From Bryobacteraceae bacterium (GTDB lineage: Bacteria > Acidobacteriota > Terriglobia > Bryobacterales > Bryobacteraceae), in assembly GCA_025928545.1 (NCBI GenBank), contig JAICJH010000017.1:1-64000 (forward strand): 64,000 nt of DNA. Direction: 5' to 3'. The notes under the pieces are model-generated. The model was not told where the DNA came from. It did not search any database and was given only the letters and a program-made list of their open reading frames with translations. The position numbers were made by a program, and so were the translations under genes. Positions 42,352 through 50,000 of the stretch are shown here, piece by piece (the stretch's first letter is position 1; each line of letters opens with the position of its first letter).

Positions 42352-42977
42352 CCCAATGCGCTCCGCATAGCGGCGTGGGTCGAGGCCGGTGCCCGTTCCA
42401 GCTCGTATGCGATGCGGCTTTCCTGCCGACGATAGGTATCGGCCTGCAGATCCTCAGCACTCCGGAACATGTCATCTTCCGGAACGCCCACCATGCGGGC
42501 CAGGCGTGATAAAGCATCGGCATGCGGTTCGAGTTTGCCGTTCGCATGGATGTGTTTGACGTCGATGCCAGCTGCAGCCAAATAACGCGCCACCAAAATC
42601 GTCCTGTGGCACTCCAGCGGTTCTTTCTCGGCGCACATCAGGGCAATTCTGAAGCCCTTCTGCATTCCATCCTGGATGCGTGAAAGACCCTGCTGGAAAA
42701 GATCGGTGCGTGCCAACCGATCATACTGCACCTTGCCATTCTCGTAGCAGCAAGGGTCATCGCTGCGAGCGCCGAGCTCTTTGCCGAGAAACAGATAGGC
42801 AATGCCGTGGTGCGGAAGAACCTCCTTCAGCTCATCCCGGTTGAACTGAGAATTAATGCGGCTGTAGGGTTTTGATCGAACGTCGCAAACCGCGGTAATG
42901 GCGTGAGCAGAAAGCAGCCCAATGAAGCGCTCCTGTGTATGAGTTGAATGGCCGACGGTGAAAACGGTTTCCTGCAT
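42348..42977 (-). CDS. DUF488-family protein (long)
   Basis: A 209-residue second DUF488 protein: VFTVGHSTHTQERFIGLLS, CDVRSKPYSRINSQFNRD, YLFLGKELGARSDDP, and LMCAEKEPLECHRTILVARYL carry the family motifs; the C-terminal 40 residues are an extra helical tail. It sits 5 bases after the DuOB gene and overlaps the short DUF488 gene by 4. The two paralogs may form a heteromer. Function unknown; an association with DNA-related or defence functions is inference. Confidence 0.88.
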   Translation of the reverse strand: MQETVFTVGHSTHTQERFIGLLSAHAITAVCDVRSKPYSRINSQFNRDELKEVLPHHGIAYLFLGKELGARSDDPCCYENGKVQYDRLARTDLFQQGLSRIQDGMQKGFRIALMCAEKEPLECHRTILVARYLAAAGIDVKHIHANGKLEPHADALSRLARMVGVPEDDMFRSAEDLQADTYRRQESRIAYELERAPASTHAAMRSALG

Positions 42978-42982
42978 TTGGG

Positions 42983-43690
42983 CTATCTCAACAATGGTCG
43001 CTCACTGAACACGGCGGCGACAAGTTTGTAACAGCGTGGGTTCTTTTCTTTCAGATTTGGCTCTGTCAGACTGACACATAAATCGACGTTTTCCAAGGGA
43101 TATTCGCATACATCCTTCTTGTAGAGCACATCGGTTACCATAGGGTCGGTGATCGACAAGACGTATTCTACGTTCTCGTGTTGAAAACGAGCGTGATATT
43201 TCTTTTTCGTGACCCCTTCCCACGTGGCCGAGTCCACTATGGCGACACAGTTCCTGGGGCGAATTAACGTCAGAGAGAAATTTTGCTCCGCGGCCTCGGC
43301 TGGCGTGAGGCAATTGTAAAATCCGTGCTCCGTGTCGTTCGCATGGTTATTGATCCATAGCGACGGCGGCGCTTCCAACAATTCAGGGAGTCGCTCGTAT
43401 GGCAGCTCGCCTACTCGTTTCCATGGCTTCGCATCGACTAAATGATTTTCGACCTGATGATCATGCGGAACAGGCTTAAGCAAGGGAACTTCGATGATGT
43501 CCAGCAGCCGCGGAGCCCTTTTGTCACATGAGAACTCGCTCGGCATTACGTGATCTCCCGGCCGGTTACCTACGGGTCTGATCCAGCCCCCAATCTTATC
43601 GCCTTCAAGCCATTCTCTGCCCGCTATACAGCGGCCCGGATGCTGTTTGATCGAGTTCGCTAAACAGACGACAGTCTTTACGTAAGCCAT
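42983..43690 (-). CDS. Dual OB-fold (DuOB) domain protein
   Basis: The 235-residue protein starts MAYVKTVVCLANSIKQHPGRCIAGRE, followed by GGWIRPVGNRPGDHV, then LLDIIEVPLL and a second beta-rich half around SLTLIRPRNCVAIV and RCYKLVAAVF. I recognise this as the DuOB type, two OB-like barrels often found beside DUF488. It may bind nucleic acids or a base-modified product. It is first in a three-gene minus-strand operon; an AT-rich promoter region lies in 43691-43798. Confidence 0.7.
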   Translation of the reverse strand: MAYVKTVVCLANSIKQHPGRCIAGREWLEGDKIGGWIRPVGNRPGDHVMPSEFSCDKRAPRLLDIIEVPLLKPVPHDHQVENHLVDAKPWKRVGELPYERLPELLEAPPSLWINNHANDTEHGFYNCLTPAEAAEQNFSLTLIRPRNCVAIVDSATWEGVTKKKYHARFQHENVEYVLSITDPMVTDVLYKKDVCEYPLENVDLCVSLTEPNLKEKNPRCYKLVAAVFSERPLLR

Positions 43691-43798
43691 TCTGGAATGC
43701 GTCCTGTCTCAGCGACAAAAAAATAAGTCTACATACATTTTAGGATCACTCCGTCAACACCCTCTGAATTGTTGCACCCGTTTGGCAGACGGTCTCGA

Positions 43799-44881
43799 CT
43801 AGATCAGTTCGTGGCGGCTTTGCTTTTCCAGAAGCTTGACGATATCGCCGACCTGCTGGGCTTGCTTGCGATCCGCGATTAGAATCGCGTCCGGCGTATC
43901 GACTACGATCAGATCGTTGACGCCGAGCAGCGCGACCACCTTCTTGCCGCAATCGACGTAGTTGCCCCCGGAGTTCGTGACGATCAACTCGGAGCGCGAC
44001 GCGTTGCCGCCTTTGTCTTTTGAAAGCAGTTCGTAGACTGCGTGCCAACTGCCTACGTCGTTCCAGCCGAAATCGTCGCAGGCTACGCCGACTACGTTAT
44101 CGGCGCGCTGGAGTACGGCGTAGTCTATCGAGATGTTTTCGCAAAGCGGAAATACTTTCGCTACGCGCGACGCGAACTCTTTGTGTTCAAAGTGCGGCAG
44201 GCTTGAGAGCAGCGTCGCCGTCTTCGGCAGGTGAAGGCGCAGACCGTCCAGGATGGTGGCAGCCTTCCAGAAGAACATACCGGCGTTCCAGTAGAAGTGT
44301 CCGGCGCGCACGAATTTCTTCGCCTCTTTCAATTCGGGCTTCTCGCGGAAGCGCTTCACCGGAACGCTTTCGAGCTTGCCTTCCTGCGTGCCTTTGGGGA
44401 ATTCGATATATCCATAGCCGGTTTCCGGCCAGCGCGGCGATACGCCGAGGACTGCTATGTGATCCTTCTCCGCAGCCCGAAATGCCGTCCGGACGAGGCT
44501 CAAGAAACGCTTTGGATTGCCGATGACGTGGTCGGAGGGGAAGACGCCGAAGATCGCGTCGGGGTCGATGGATTCGAGGATGTGAGCGGCGAGGCCGATG
44601 GCAGGCGCGGTGTTGCGTTGGGCCGGTTCCGCGATGATCTGCTTTGCCGGCACATTGGGCAGCTGGCGAACGATTTCATCGCGCACGAAATCGTTGGTCA
44701 GGATCCAGATCCGCTCCGGCGGGATGATCGGCGCCAGGCGCTCGACAGTCGCCTGAATGAGGGTGGCATCACCAACCCCGATATTGAGAACCTGTTTCGC
44801 GTTGTGTTTGCGGCTGCGCGGCCAGAAGCGCGTGCCACGGCCACCAGCCAGGATCAGGCCGTAGTAGTTTTGTTTTGCCAT
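43799..44881 (-). CDS. manC: Mannose-1-phosphate guanylyltransferase
   Basis: The enzyme makes GDP-mannose from mannose-1-phosphate and GTP, for capsule, O-antigen or glycolipids. The 360-residue protein has the nucleotidyltransferase signature LILAGGRGTRFWPRSR, FGVFPSDHVI, ETGYGYIEF, FREKP and FYWNAGMFFWKA, and NDVGSWHAVYELL. It has only the transferase domain, without the isomerase half of bifunctional ManC/AlgA. The HNH gene is 35 bases upstream on the same strand. Confidence 0.95.
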   Translation of the reverse strand: MAKQNYYGLILAGGRGTRFWPRSRKHNAKQVLNIGVGDATLIQATVERLAPIIPPERIWILTNDFVRDEIVRQLPNVPAKQIIAEPAQRNTAPAIGLAAHILESIDPDAIFGVFPSDHVIGNPKRFLSLVRTAFRAAEKDHIAVLGVSPRWPETGYGYIEFPKGTQEGKLESVPVKRFREKPELKEAKKFVRAGHFYWNAGMFFWKAATILDGLRLHLPKTATLLSSLPHFEHKEFASRVAKVFPLCENISIDYAVLQRADNVVGVACDDFGWNDVGSWHAVYELLSKDKGGNASRSELIVTNSGGNYVDCGKKVVALLGVNDLIVVDTPDAILIADRKQAQQVGDIVKLLEKQSRHELI

Positions 44882-44916
44882 TACCAGACAACATTAGCAA
44901 GCGCGGGCCGCAGGCT

Positions 44917-45549
44917 TTACTGGAGGCTGTCGCGCTTACCACGGTTGCAGGGGACGCAAAGGGTCTGGAAGTTTTCGATCGTGTCGGTGCCGCCCTTGCT
45001 GAGGGGGATGATGTGATCGATTTCGAGTTCCACGCCCGAGCGGCGGCAGATCTGGCAGGTGTATTGATCGCGTTTGAAGATCAGGAAGCGCTTGCGGTCC
45101 GAAATCGTTTTCCGGCCGCGGACCGTCTCCACGGGTCCGGCAGGCGGTATCGCGATGACGAACTTGTTGGCTTCGAGCAGGGCTTTCCGCCAGGTGCCAA
45201 AGCGGCCTGCAATCGTGCAGGGGGCCAGTTCGAAGCCATATTTCCGAAGATCGGTCGTGTAAGGGCTGCGGCCCTTGTCTTTCAGGGTCATCGCCCAGAG
45301 GTCCGCAACGATGCGGAGCAATTCGTCGTTGGTCCATCTCTTGACGGGCGGCATGTCGAGTTTGGCCGCTTCGCAGGCTTTGGGCAGGCTGCCGAATTTC
45401 AGGATCACGGTGCGCGGATGAACGCGGCCGAAGCGTCTGATGTCTCTCATTGAGACGGTGGATTTGCCGGTAACTCTGGCGATGCGCCGCAGCTCGGCGG
45501 CGATGGTCGGCAGATCGTACGACTCCAGAAAATCAATGTTGTAAGCCAT
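44917..45549 (-). CDS. HNH endonuclease-domain protein
   Basis: A 210-residue protein. The N-terminal two thirds contain repeated HTH-like helices (RRFGRVHPRTVILKFGS and the related RFGTWRKALLEANKF), like DNA-binding repeats of homing or mobile HNH proteins. The C-terminal HNH/zinc module is complete: CQICRRSG, ELEIDHIIPLSKGG, ENFQTLCVPCNRGKRD. It should nick or cut DNA; specificity unknown. No intron is apparent around it. A GAGGAG Shine-Dalgarno lies upstream of ATG 45549. Confidence 0.88.
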   Translation of the reverse strand: MAYNIDFLESYDLPTIAAELRRIARVTGKSTVSMRDIRRFGRVHPRTVILKFGSLPKACEAAKLDMPPVKRWTNDELLRIVADLWAMTLKDKGRSPYTTDLRKYGFELAPCTIAGRFGTWRKALLEANKFVIAIPPAGPVETVRGRKTISDRKRFLIFKRDQYTCQICRRSGVELEIDHIIPLSKGGTDTIENFQTLCVPCNRGKRDSLQ

Positions 45550-45677
45550 GTAATACTACTTCTCCTCGCCTGGAGAGTAGCGGACAGGGCGCGGGGGTTG
45601 GGATTATTTTTGGGCTATCTGGCTGAAAAATAAGGCCGATAAATCTTTAATTAGGCACTTTACGAACCAAGCGCCAT

Positions 45678-46424
45678 TTACAAAACAGGGTAAGAATGAA
45701 TCAGCCGGAACGTGCGGCTCCAGCGGGTCTTGGTGGGGAAATGGATCACCATATCGATCAGGTGCGGCAGGCCCACACCAGGGCTGGTGAGTTCGTCCGT
45801 ACTCGCCTCATAAGACCAGTAGATGACCAAAGGCTTGCCGATGATATTTTCGCGCGGCACCAGTCCCCAGAAGCGGCTGTCGGAGGAATTATCGCGGTTG
45901 TCGCCCATGGCGAAATAAAAGCCGTTGGGCACTACGAGATCGCCATTCTGAACGTTCTCCGCCAGCATTTTTTCGGCGCGCGGGAACACGCCATATTCCA
46001 CAGCGGCCCTGGGGAAGTTGTCGGCATAGTGCGAAGGCGGGCGGGTATATGCGACGTAAGGCTCGTTCAGCGGATGGCCGTTGAGAAAGACCTGGCGATC
46101 TTCCAGATGAATGTGATCGCCGGGCACGCCCATGACGCGCTTCACAAAATTCTGGCGAATGTCGATGGGATAGCGGAAAACGATAATGTCGCCGCGCTTA
46201 ACTTCGCTGTAGGGCAGCAGATGAGAGGTGACGGCGTCAGACGGGGCGTAGGCCAGTTTATCGACCAGCAGGTGGTCGCCAACCAGCAACGTCTCTTCCA
46301 TGGAGCCGCTGGGAATCACGAAGGCCTGGGCCAGAGTCGTGGTCCCGAACAGCAGCAGAATAAAGGTAACGGACCATTCGGCGATAAAACCGCGCGCGGG
46401 TTCCTGTTCTTGTTTCGAAGGCAT
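45678..46424 (-). CDS. lepB: Signal peptidase I (second paralog)
   Basis: This 248-residue membrane protease removes signal peptides. A single N-terminal TM segment (about 15-35) is followed by box B VIPSGSMEETL with catalytic Ser41, box D KRVMGVPGDHIHL with the general-base Lys, and box E MGDNRDNSSDSRFWG. It lies 3 bases after a second, very similar gene, so the pair stems from a tandem duplication. The mature active site is complete. The C-terminus ends with TRWSRTFRLIHSYPVL, nearly shared by the paralog. Confidence 0.95.
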   Translation of the reverse strand: MPSKQEQEPARGFIAEWSVTFILLLFGTTTLAQAFVIPSGSMEETLLVGDHLLVDKLAYAPSDAVTSHLLPYSEVKRGDIIVFRYPIDIRQNFVKRVMGVPGDHIHLEDRQVFLNGHPLNEPYVAYTRPPSHYADNFPRAAVEYGVFPRAEKMLAENVQNGDLVVPNGFYFAMGDNRDNSSDSRFWGLVPRENIIGKPLVIYWSYEASTDELTSPGVGLPHLIDMVIHFPTKTRWSRTFRLIHSYPVL

Positions 46425-46427
46425 AGG

Positions 46428-47234
46428 TTACTTAACGGGATACGGACGGATGAGACGGAAAGTTCGGGCCCAGCGGGTCTTGGTTGGGAAATGGATGACG
46501 ACGTCGATGAGATGGGAAACCGTCGCACCGGGATTCGACAGGTCCTCCGTGCTGGCATCGTAGGACCAGTAAATGACCAGCGGTTTGCCGATGATGTTTT
46601 CGCGCGGCACAAACCCCCAGTAGCGGCTATCGAGCGAATAATCGCGATTGTCGCCCATGGCGAAGAAATAGCCGCGAGGCACCTCGATCTCGCCGTTCTT
46701 CACGTGGTGGTCCAACATGTCGTGAGCGCCGGGATAGATGGAAGTATTGGGATCGTTGGGGAAATTGTCGCGGTAGGAGTCTGTATATTCGGTTTTGTGA
46801 ACGACGTAGGGCTCGTCGAGCAAGTGACCGTTCAGCCAGACTCGTTTGTTCTCGAGGTGAATGCGGTCGCCGGCGACGCCCATCACACGCTTGACGAAGG
46901 TTTGCTTGATGTCTTCCGGATAGCGGAAGACAATAATGTCGCCGCGGTGCGGATCGCTGTAGGGCAGCATGTATTTCGTCACGGGACCGGCGGGCGCGTA
47001 GGCCAGTTTGTCGACCAGAAGATGGTCGCCGATCAGCAGGGTATCTTCCATGGAACCTGTCGGAATGACAAACGCCTGGACCAGGGTGGTGGTGCCAAAC
47101 AGGAGAAGAATGATGGTAACGGTCCACTCGGCGATAAAACCGCGGGGCGGCTCAGGCGGGGGGGATGAAGGCTGCGGTTCCACCACGTTTGCGGCCGCGG
47201 TGTTCTCCGTAATAGCTGTTTCCGATTGATCCAC
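46428..47234 (-). CDS. lepB: Signal peptidase I (first paralog)
   Basis: A 268-residue signal peptidase I. A Pro/Glu-rich N-terminal extension (PQPSSPPPEPP) comes before the TM segment; box B is VIPTGSMEDTL with Ser61, followed by KRVMGVAGDRIHL and MGDNRDYSLDSRYWG. All catalytic residues are kept. It is the upstream gene of the tandem pair and diverges from the SMR-type transporter genes. Differences from its neighbour lie mainly in the periplasmic loop, so the two may differ in substrate preference. Confidence 0.95.
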   Translation of the reverse strand: MDQSETAITENTAAANVVEPQPSSPPPEPPRGFIAEWTVTIILLLFGTTTLVQAFVIPTGSMEDTLLIGDHLLVDKLAYAPAGPVTKYMLPYSDPHRGDIIVFRYPEDIKQTFVKRVMGVAGDRIHLENKRVWLNGHLLDEPYVVHKTEYTDSYRDNFPNDPNTSIYPGAHDMLDHHVKNGEIEVPRGYFFAMGDNRDYSLDSRYWGFVPRENIIGKPLVIYWSYDASTEDLSNPGATVSHLIDVVIHFPTKTRWARTFRLIRPYPVK

Positions 47235-47294
47235 TACTTTTCATTGTAGCGGCAGGGGCTGTTATTCTGAGGGGACTGGCGTAAACGCGATTTC

Positions 47295-47744
47295 ATGACC
47301 GGTTCCACTACACTTCCGCCCAGTCCCGGAGCCGCTTCGCGATCGTCTGTCGCGCCGGACCGCAGGCCCATTTACATGGTCCTGGGGTGCACGGTGTTCG
47401 CGGCCTTCGCCCAGGTGCTGCTGAAATTCGGCGCCCTGCATCCCATGCCGCCGGTCCACTTCAACGATTTTTCCAGTATCCTCGGCTTCGTTCAGGCTAT
47501 GCTCGGCAACTGGCAACTCCTGGTGGGTTACAGTCTGCATGGCTGCAATGCAATGCTGCTGATTCTGGCCCTGCGGGAGGGGCAATTATCGCTGCTCTAT
47601 CCCATTTACGCTCTTTCGTATATCTGGGTGGATCTGCTCTCGCTATATTTTTTCCACGAGCACATGAATGTCTGGAAGGGCGCCGGGATTTTGCTGATTA
47701 TCGCGGGGGTCGGTTTGCTGGGGAAGGTGAGCACACGGGCATGA
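47295..47744 (+). CDS. Small DMT/EamA-type membrane protein, subunit 1
   Basis: A 149-residue, four-helix protein of the SMR-like drug/metabolite transporter class: VLGCTVFAAFAQVLLKFGAL, then a loop, LLVGYSLHGCNAMLLILAL, LSLLYPIYALSYIWVDLLS and a last GILLIIAGVGLL helix. The LYPIYALSYIW pattern matches ArnE/ArnF-like flippase halves. Its stop overlaps the next start (ATGA), so the two halves are likely made together as a heterodimer. Substrate unknown; lipid-linked sugars are a possibility given manC nearby. Confidence 0.82.
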   Translation: MTGSTTLPPSPGAASRSSVAPDRRPIYMVLGCTVFAAFAQVLLKFGALHPMPPVHFNDFSSILGFVQAMLGNWQLLVGYSLHGCNAMLLILALREGQLSLLYPIYALSYIWVDLLSLYFFHEHMNVWKGAGILLIIAGVGLLGKVSTRA

Positions 47745-48094
47745 CGGCTACCCCGTTGAGTTCGATTCTGATGGTGATCGGGGCTTCCTTTATCGGGTCG
47801 TTTGGCGCGGTGTTTCTGAAGCTGGGCGCGGCGCATCTGAATCGGGGAATCCGGGGGCTGCTGAACTGGCAACTGGCAGCCGGAATTGGCTTATTTCTTG
47901 GCTCCAGCATCCCGTTCATTATTGCGCTGAAACACGGTGAGCTTTCGGTGCTGTATCCGATGGTTTCGCTCAGCTATGTGTTTGCGATGCTTTGGTCGAA
48001 ATTGTTTTTTGGCGAGCACATTTCGGCCGGCAAAGTCGGAGCACTTGTGCTGATTGTGGGCGGGATTGTGTGTATCGGCGTGGGTGGACGTTAG
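47741..48094 (+). CDS. Small DMT/EamA-type membrane protein, subunit 2
   Basis: The 117-residue partner of the previous gene, starting at the ATGA overlap. It has four helices: ILMVIGASFIGSFGAVFLKLGA, LAAGIGLFLGSSIPFIIALKH, LSVLYPMVSLSYVFAMLWS and GALVLIVGGIVCIGVGG. The same LYPMVSLSYVF pattern is found. The longer frame upstream of 47741 is not used because it lies inside subunit 1. Together they probably form an antiparallel dimer. Confidence 0.82.
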   Translation: MTATPLSSILMVIGASFIGSFGAVFLKLGAAHLNRGIRGLLNWQLAAGIGLFLGSSIPFIIALKHGELSVLYPMVSLSYVFAMLWSKLFFGEHISAGKVGALVLIVGGIVCIGVGGR

Positions 48095-48116
48095 CGGGAT
48101 GCGGAAAAACCTGAAT

Positions 48117-48153
48117 GGCCGCCGATGCACGCGGATGCACGCCGATTAAGGCC
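48117..48153 (+). repeat. Dispersed intergenic repeat, copy 2
   Basis: Similar to 28033-28068 read in reverse complement: GCCGCCGATG-like units with GCACGC between and ending ATTAAGGCC. It lies directly before the start of the phosphoesterase gene. Confidence 0.5.
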
Positions 48154-48843
48154 ATGGATCGGTTCGCCGTTATTGCGGACGTGCACGGTAACCGCTGGGC
48201 TCTTGAGGCCGTGCTGGAAGATATCGCTCGGCGTGGCATTCGCGATATTGTCAATGCGGGCGATCATTTGTTCGGGCCATTGGATCCGGCAGGGACAGCG
48301 GACCTGCTGATGAGCCTGGCATTGCCGAGCGTGGCGGGCAATCAGGATCGGGAATTGGGGGAGCTCTATGCCGAGTGGCTGGCGCAGATGCCGGCGCGGC
48401 TGGAGTTGCCTGGCGACATTCTGATGTTTCACGGCACCCCGGCGCGGGACGATGTCTATCTGCTGGAAACAGTACGCCCGGGCGGCGTTGTTTCCCCGGC
48501 AACGCCCGTCGAAATTCGGGAGCGGGTCGGCGATGCAGGGCAATCGTTGCTGCTTTGCGGGCATACGCATATTCCGAGAACGGTTATGGCGGGGAGCAGG
48601 CTGATCGTGAATCCCGGCAGCGTGGGGCTACAGGCTTACAGCGACGAAACTCCCGAGCCGCATCTGATGGAGACGGGCAGTCCACACGCTCGTTACGCGG
48701 TGGTGGAGCGATCGGGCGTCGGGTGGCGGGTTGATCAGGTGGCGATCGGCTATGACGTGGAGGGTGCGGCCGCCGCCGCGGAAAGTAACGGGCGGCCGGA
48801 TTGGGCGGAGCGGCTTCGGACCGGTCGGGCTCGGATTAGTTGA
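48154..48843 (+). CDS. Metallophosphoesterase (YfcE/calcineurin-like family)
   Basis: A 229-residue protein from ATG 48154, chosen because the 13 codons before it are part of the GCCGATG-type repeat. Metal motifs: VIADVHGNRWAL (Asp-x-His), VNAGDHLFG (Gly-Asp), AGNQDRE (Gly-Asn-x-Asp), and CGHTHIPR (Gly-His-x-His). This is the complete dimetal phosphoesterase set. Substrate unknown; small bacterial members often cleave phosphodiesters. Confidence 0.9.
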   Translation: MDRFAVIADVHGNRWALEAVLEDIARRGIRDIVNAGDHLFGPLDPAGTADLLMSLALPSVAGNQDRELGELYAEWLAQMPARLELPGDILMFHGTPARDDVYLLETVRPGGVVSPATPVEIRERVGDAGQSLLLCGHTHIPRTVMAGSRLIVNPGSVGLQAYSDETPEPHLMETGSPHARYAVVERSGVGWRVDQVAIGYDVEGAAAAAESNGRPDWAERLRTGRARIS

Positions 48844-48855
48844 CGGTACAGTCCT

Positions 48856-49548
48856 ATGAAATGTACTTTTCGGATTTTTTCGCGGCTGCTTCCGTTGCTT
48901 TTGGCTGCGGCTGCTTTTTCGGCGGAGCCTCCCGAAATTCTCAGCAAAAATCATGGCGGCAGCAGCGGCCGGAAGGCACGTTTTGAAGCGGTGCGGGTAT
49001 CGGCGCCACTGCTGGAGAAGATTCGCAGGACGACGTGGCACGCGGGCTGTCCGGTTTCTCCGGACGATCTCAGACAACTGAATCTGACCTATTGGGATTT
49101 CCATCAAAAGCCGGCCAGCGGCGTTCTCATTGTGCACAAGGACGTGGCGGCGGAGGTGGTGCAGGTTTTCCGCGATCTCTTCAAGCATGGATTTCTGATC
49201 GAGAAGATGACGCCGGTGGAGGACTACAATGGCGACGACGATGCGTCGATGGCTGCCAATAACACCTCGGCGTTTAATTGCCGCGATGTCACGGGGACAC
49301 CCGGAAAGTTCTCCAATCACAGCTGGGGCAGAGCGATCGACATCAATCCGCTGACGAACCCGTACATCAAGGGTGAGAAGGTGCTGCCGCCGGCCGGCCG
49401 GGAGTATCTGGACCGTACACGCGCGTTCCCCGGATCGATTCTGGCGGACAGTTTTATCGTGAAGCTATTCGGGACCGCGGGGTGGCAGTGGGGCGGTTCA
49501 TGGACGGACCGCAAGGATTACCAACACTTCGAGAAACCGGAACGTTGA
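48856..49548 (+). CDS. M15-family D-alanyl-D-alanine carboxypeptidase-like protein
   Basis: A 230-residue exported protein with a signal peptide (MKCTFRIFSRLLPLLLAAAAF). The M15C-type zinc site is present: NHSWGRAIDINP, with His and Asp ligands, and the later DYQHFEK with the last His. It also has NYN-like and WDFHQKP motifs. Such enzymes cut the D-Ala-D-Ala or cross-links of peptidoglycan. It follows the phosphoesterase by 12 bases. The N-terminal half (about 30-75) is not recognised. Confidence 0.85.
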   Translation: MKCTFRIFSRLLPLLLAAAAFSAEPPEILSKNHGGSSGRKARFEAVRVSAPLLEKIRRTTWHAGCPVSPDDLRQLNLTYWDFHQKPASGVLIVHKDVAAEVVQVFRDLFKHGFLIEKMTPVEDYNGDDDASMAANNTSAFNCRDVTGTPGKFSNHSWGRAIDINPLTNPYIKGEKVLPPAGREYLDRTRAFPGSILADSFIVKLFGTAGWQWGGSWTDRKDYQHFEKPER

Positions 49549-49614
49549 TGGAGCCTCACCATCCGGAATTCGGGCAGGTCAAAATCGGCCGGCCCGAACA
49601 GAGGGAAGTGAGAG

Positions 49615-49941
49615 TTAAGCCGCGTCGATCATCTTCTGAAGATCGGCTTTGCCTACAGCGCCGACTTTGCTGCCGACGACCTGTCCGCCCTTGAACATCA
49701 GGATGGTGGGGATACCACGCACCTGGTAACGCATGGCGGTCTGACCATTCTCGTCCACATTCAGTTTCCCGATCTTGGCCTTGCCCGCGTATTCATCGGC
49801 CAATTGGTCGATGATCGGGGTCATCTGACGGCAAGGGCCGCACCAGGTGGCCCAGAAGTCCACCAGGACGGGCGTCTCCGACTTCAGGACATCGGTGTCC
49901 CAGGCGGCATCGGTAAAGTTCAGCGTGTTTGCTCCAGCCAT
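49615..49941 (-). CDS. trxA: Thioredoxin
   Basis: A 108-residue classical thioredoxin: LVDFWATWCGPCRQM with the active-site Cys34/Cys37, KLNVDENGQTAMRYQVRGIPTILMFKGG carrying the cis-Pro, and a Lys-rich C-terminal helix. It acts in the cytoplasm as general protein disulfide reductase. It is transcribed from right to left behind glgA, with a gap of 59 bases. Confidence 0.95.
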   Translation of the reverse strand: MAGANTLNFTDAAWDTDVLKSETPVLVDFWATWCGPCRQMTPIIDQLADEYAGKAKIGKLNVDENGQTAMRYQVRGIPTILMFKGGQVVGSKVGAVGKADLQKMIDAA

Positions 49942-50000
49942 TTTTCTGTTCCTCGTTCAAAAGTTTAGATAATATTGCCACTGAAAAGATTCAGTCGCGG

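Noticed and set aside
45696..47168. Long plus-strand open frame of 490 codons over both lepB genes
   Set aside because: Antisense shadow with repeated composition that only mirrors the tandem signal peptidase genes.
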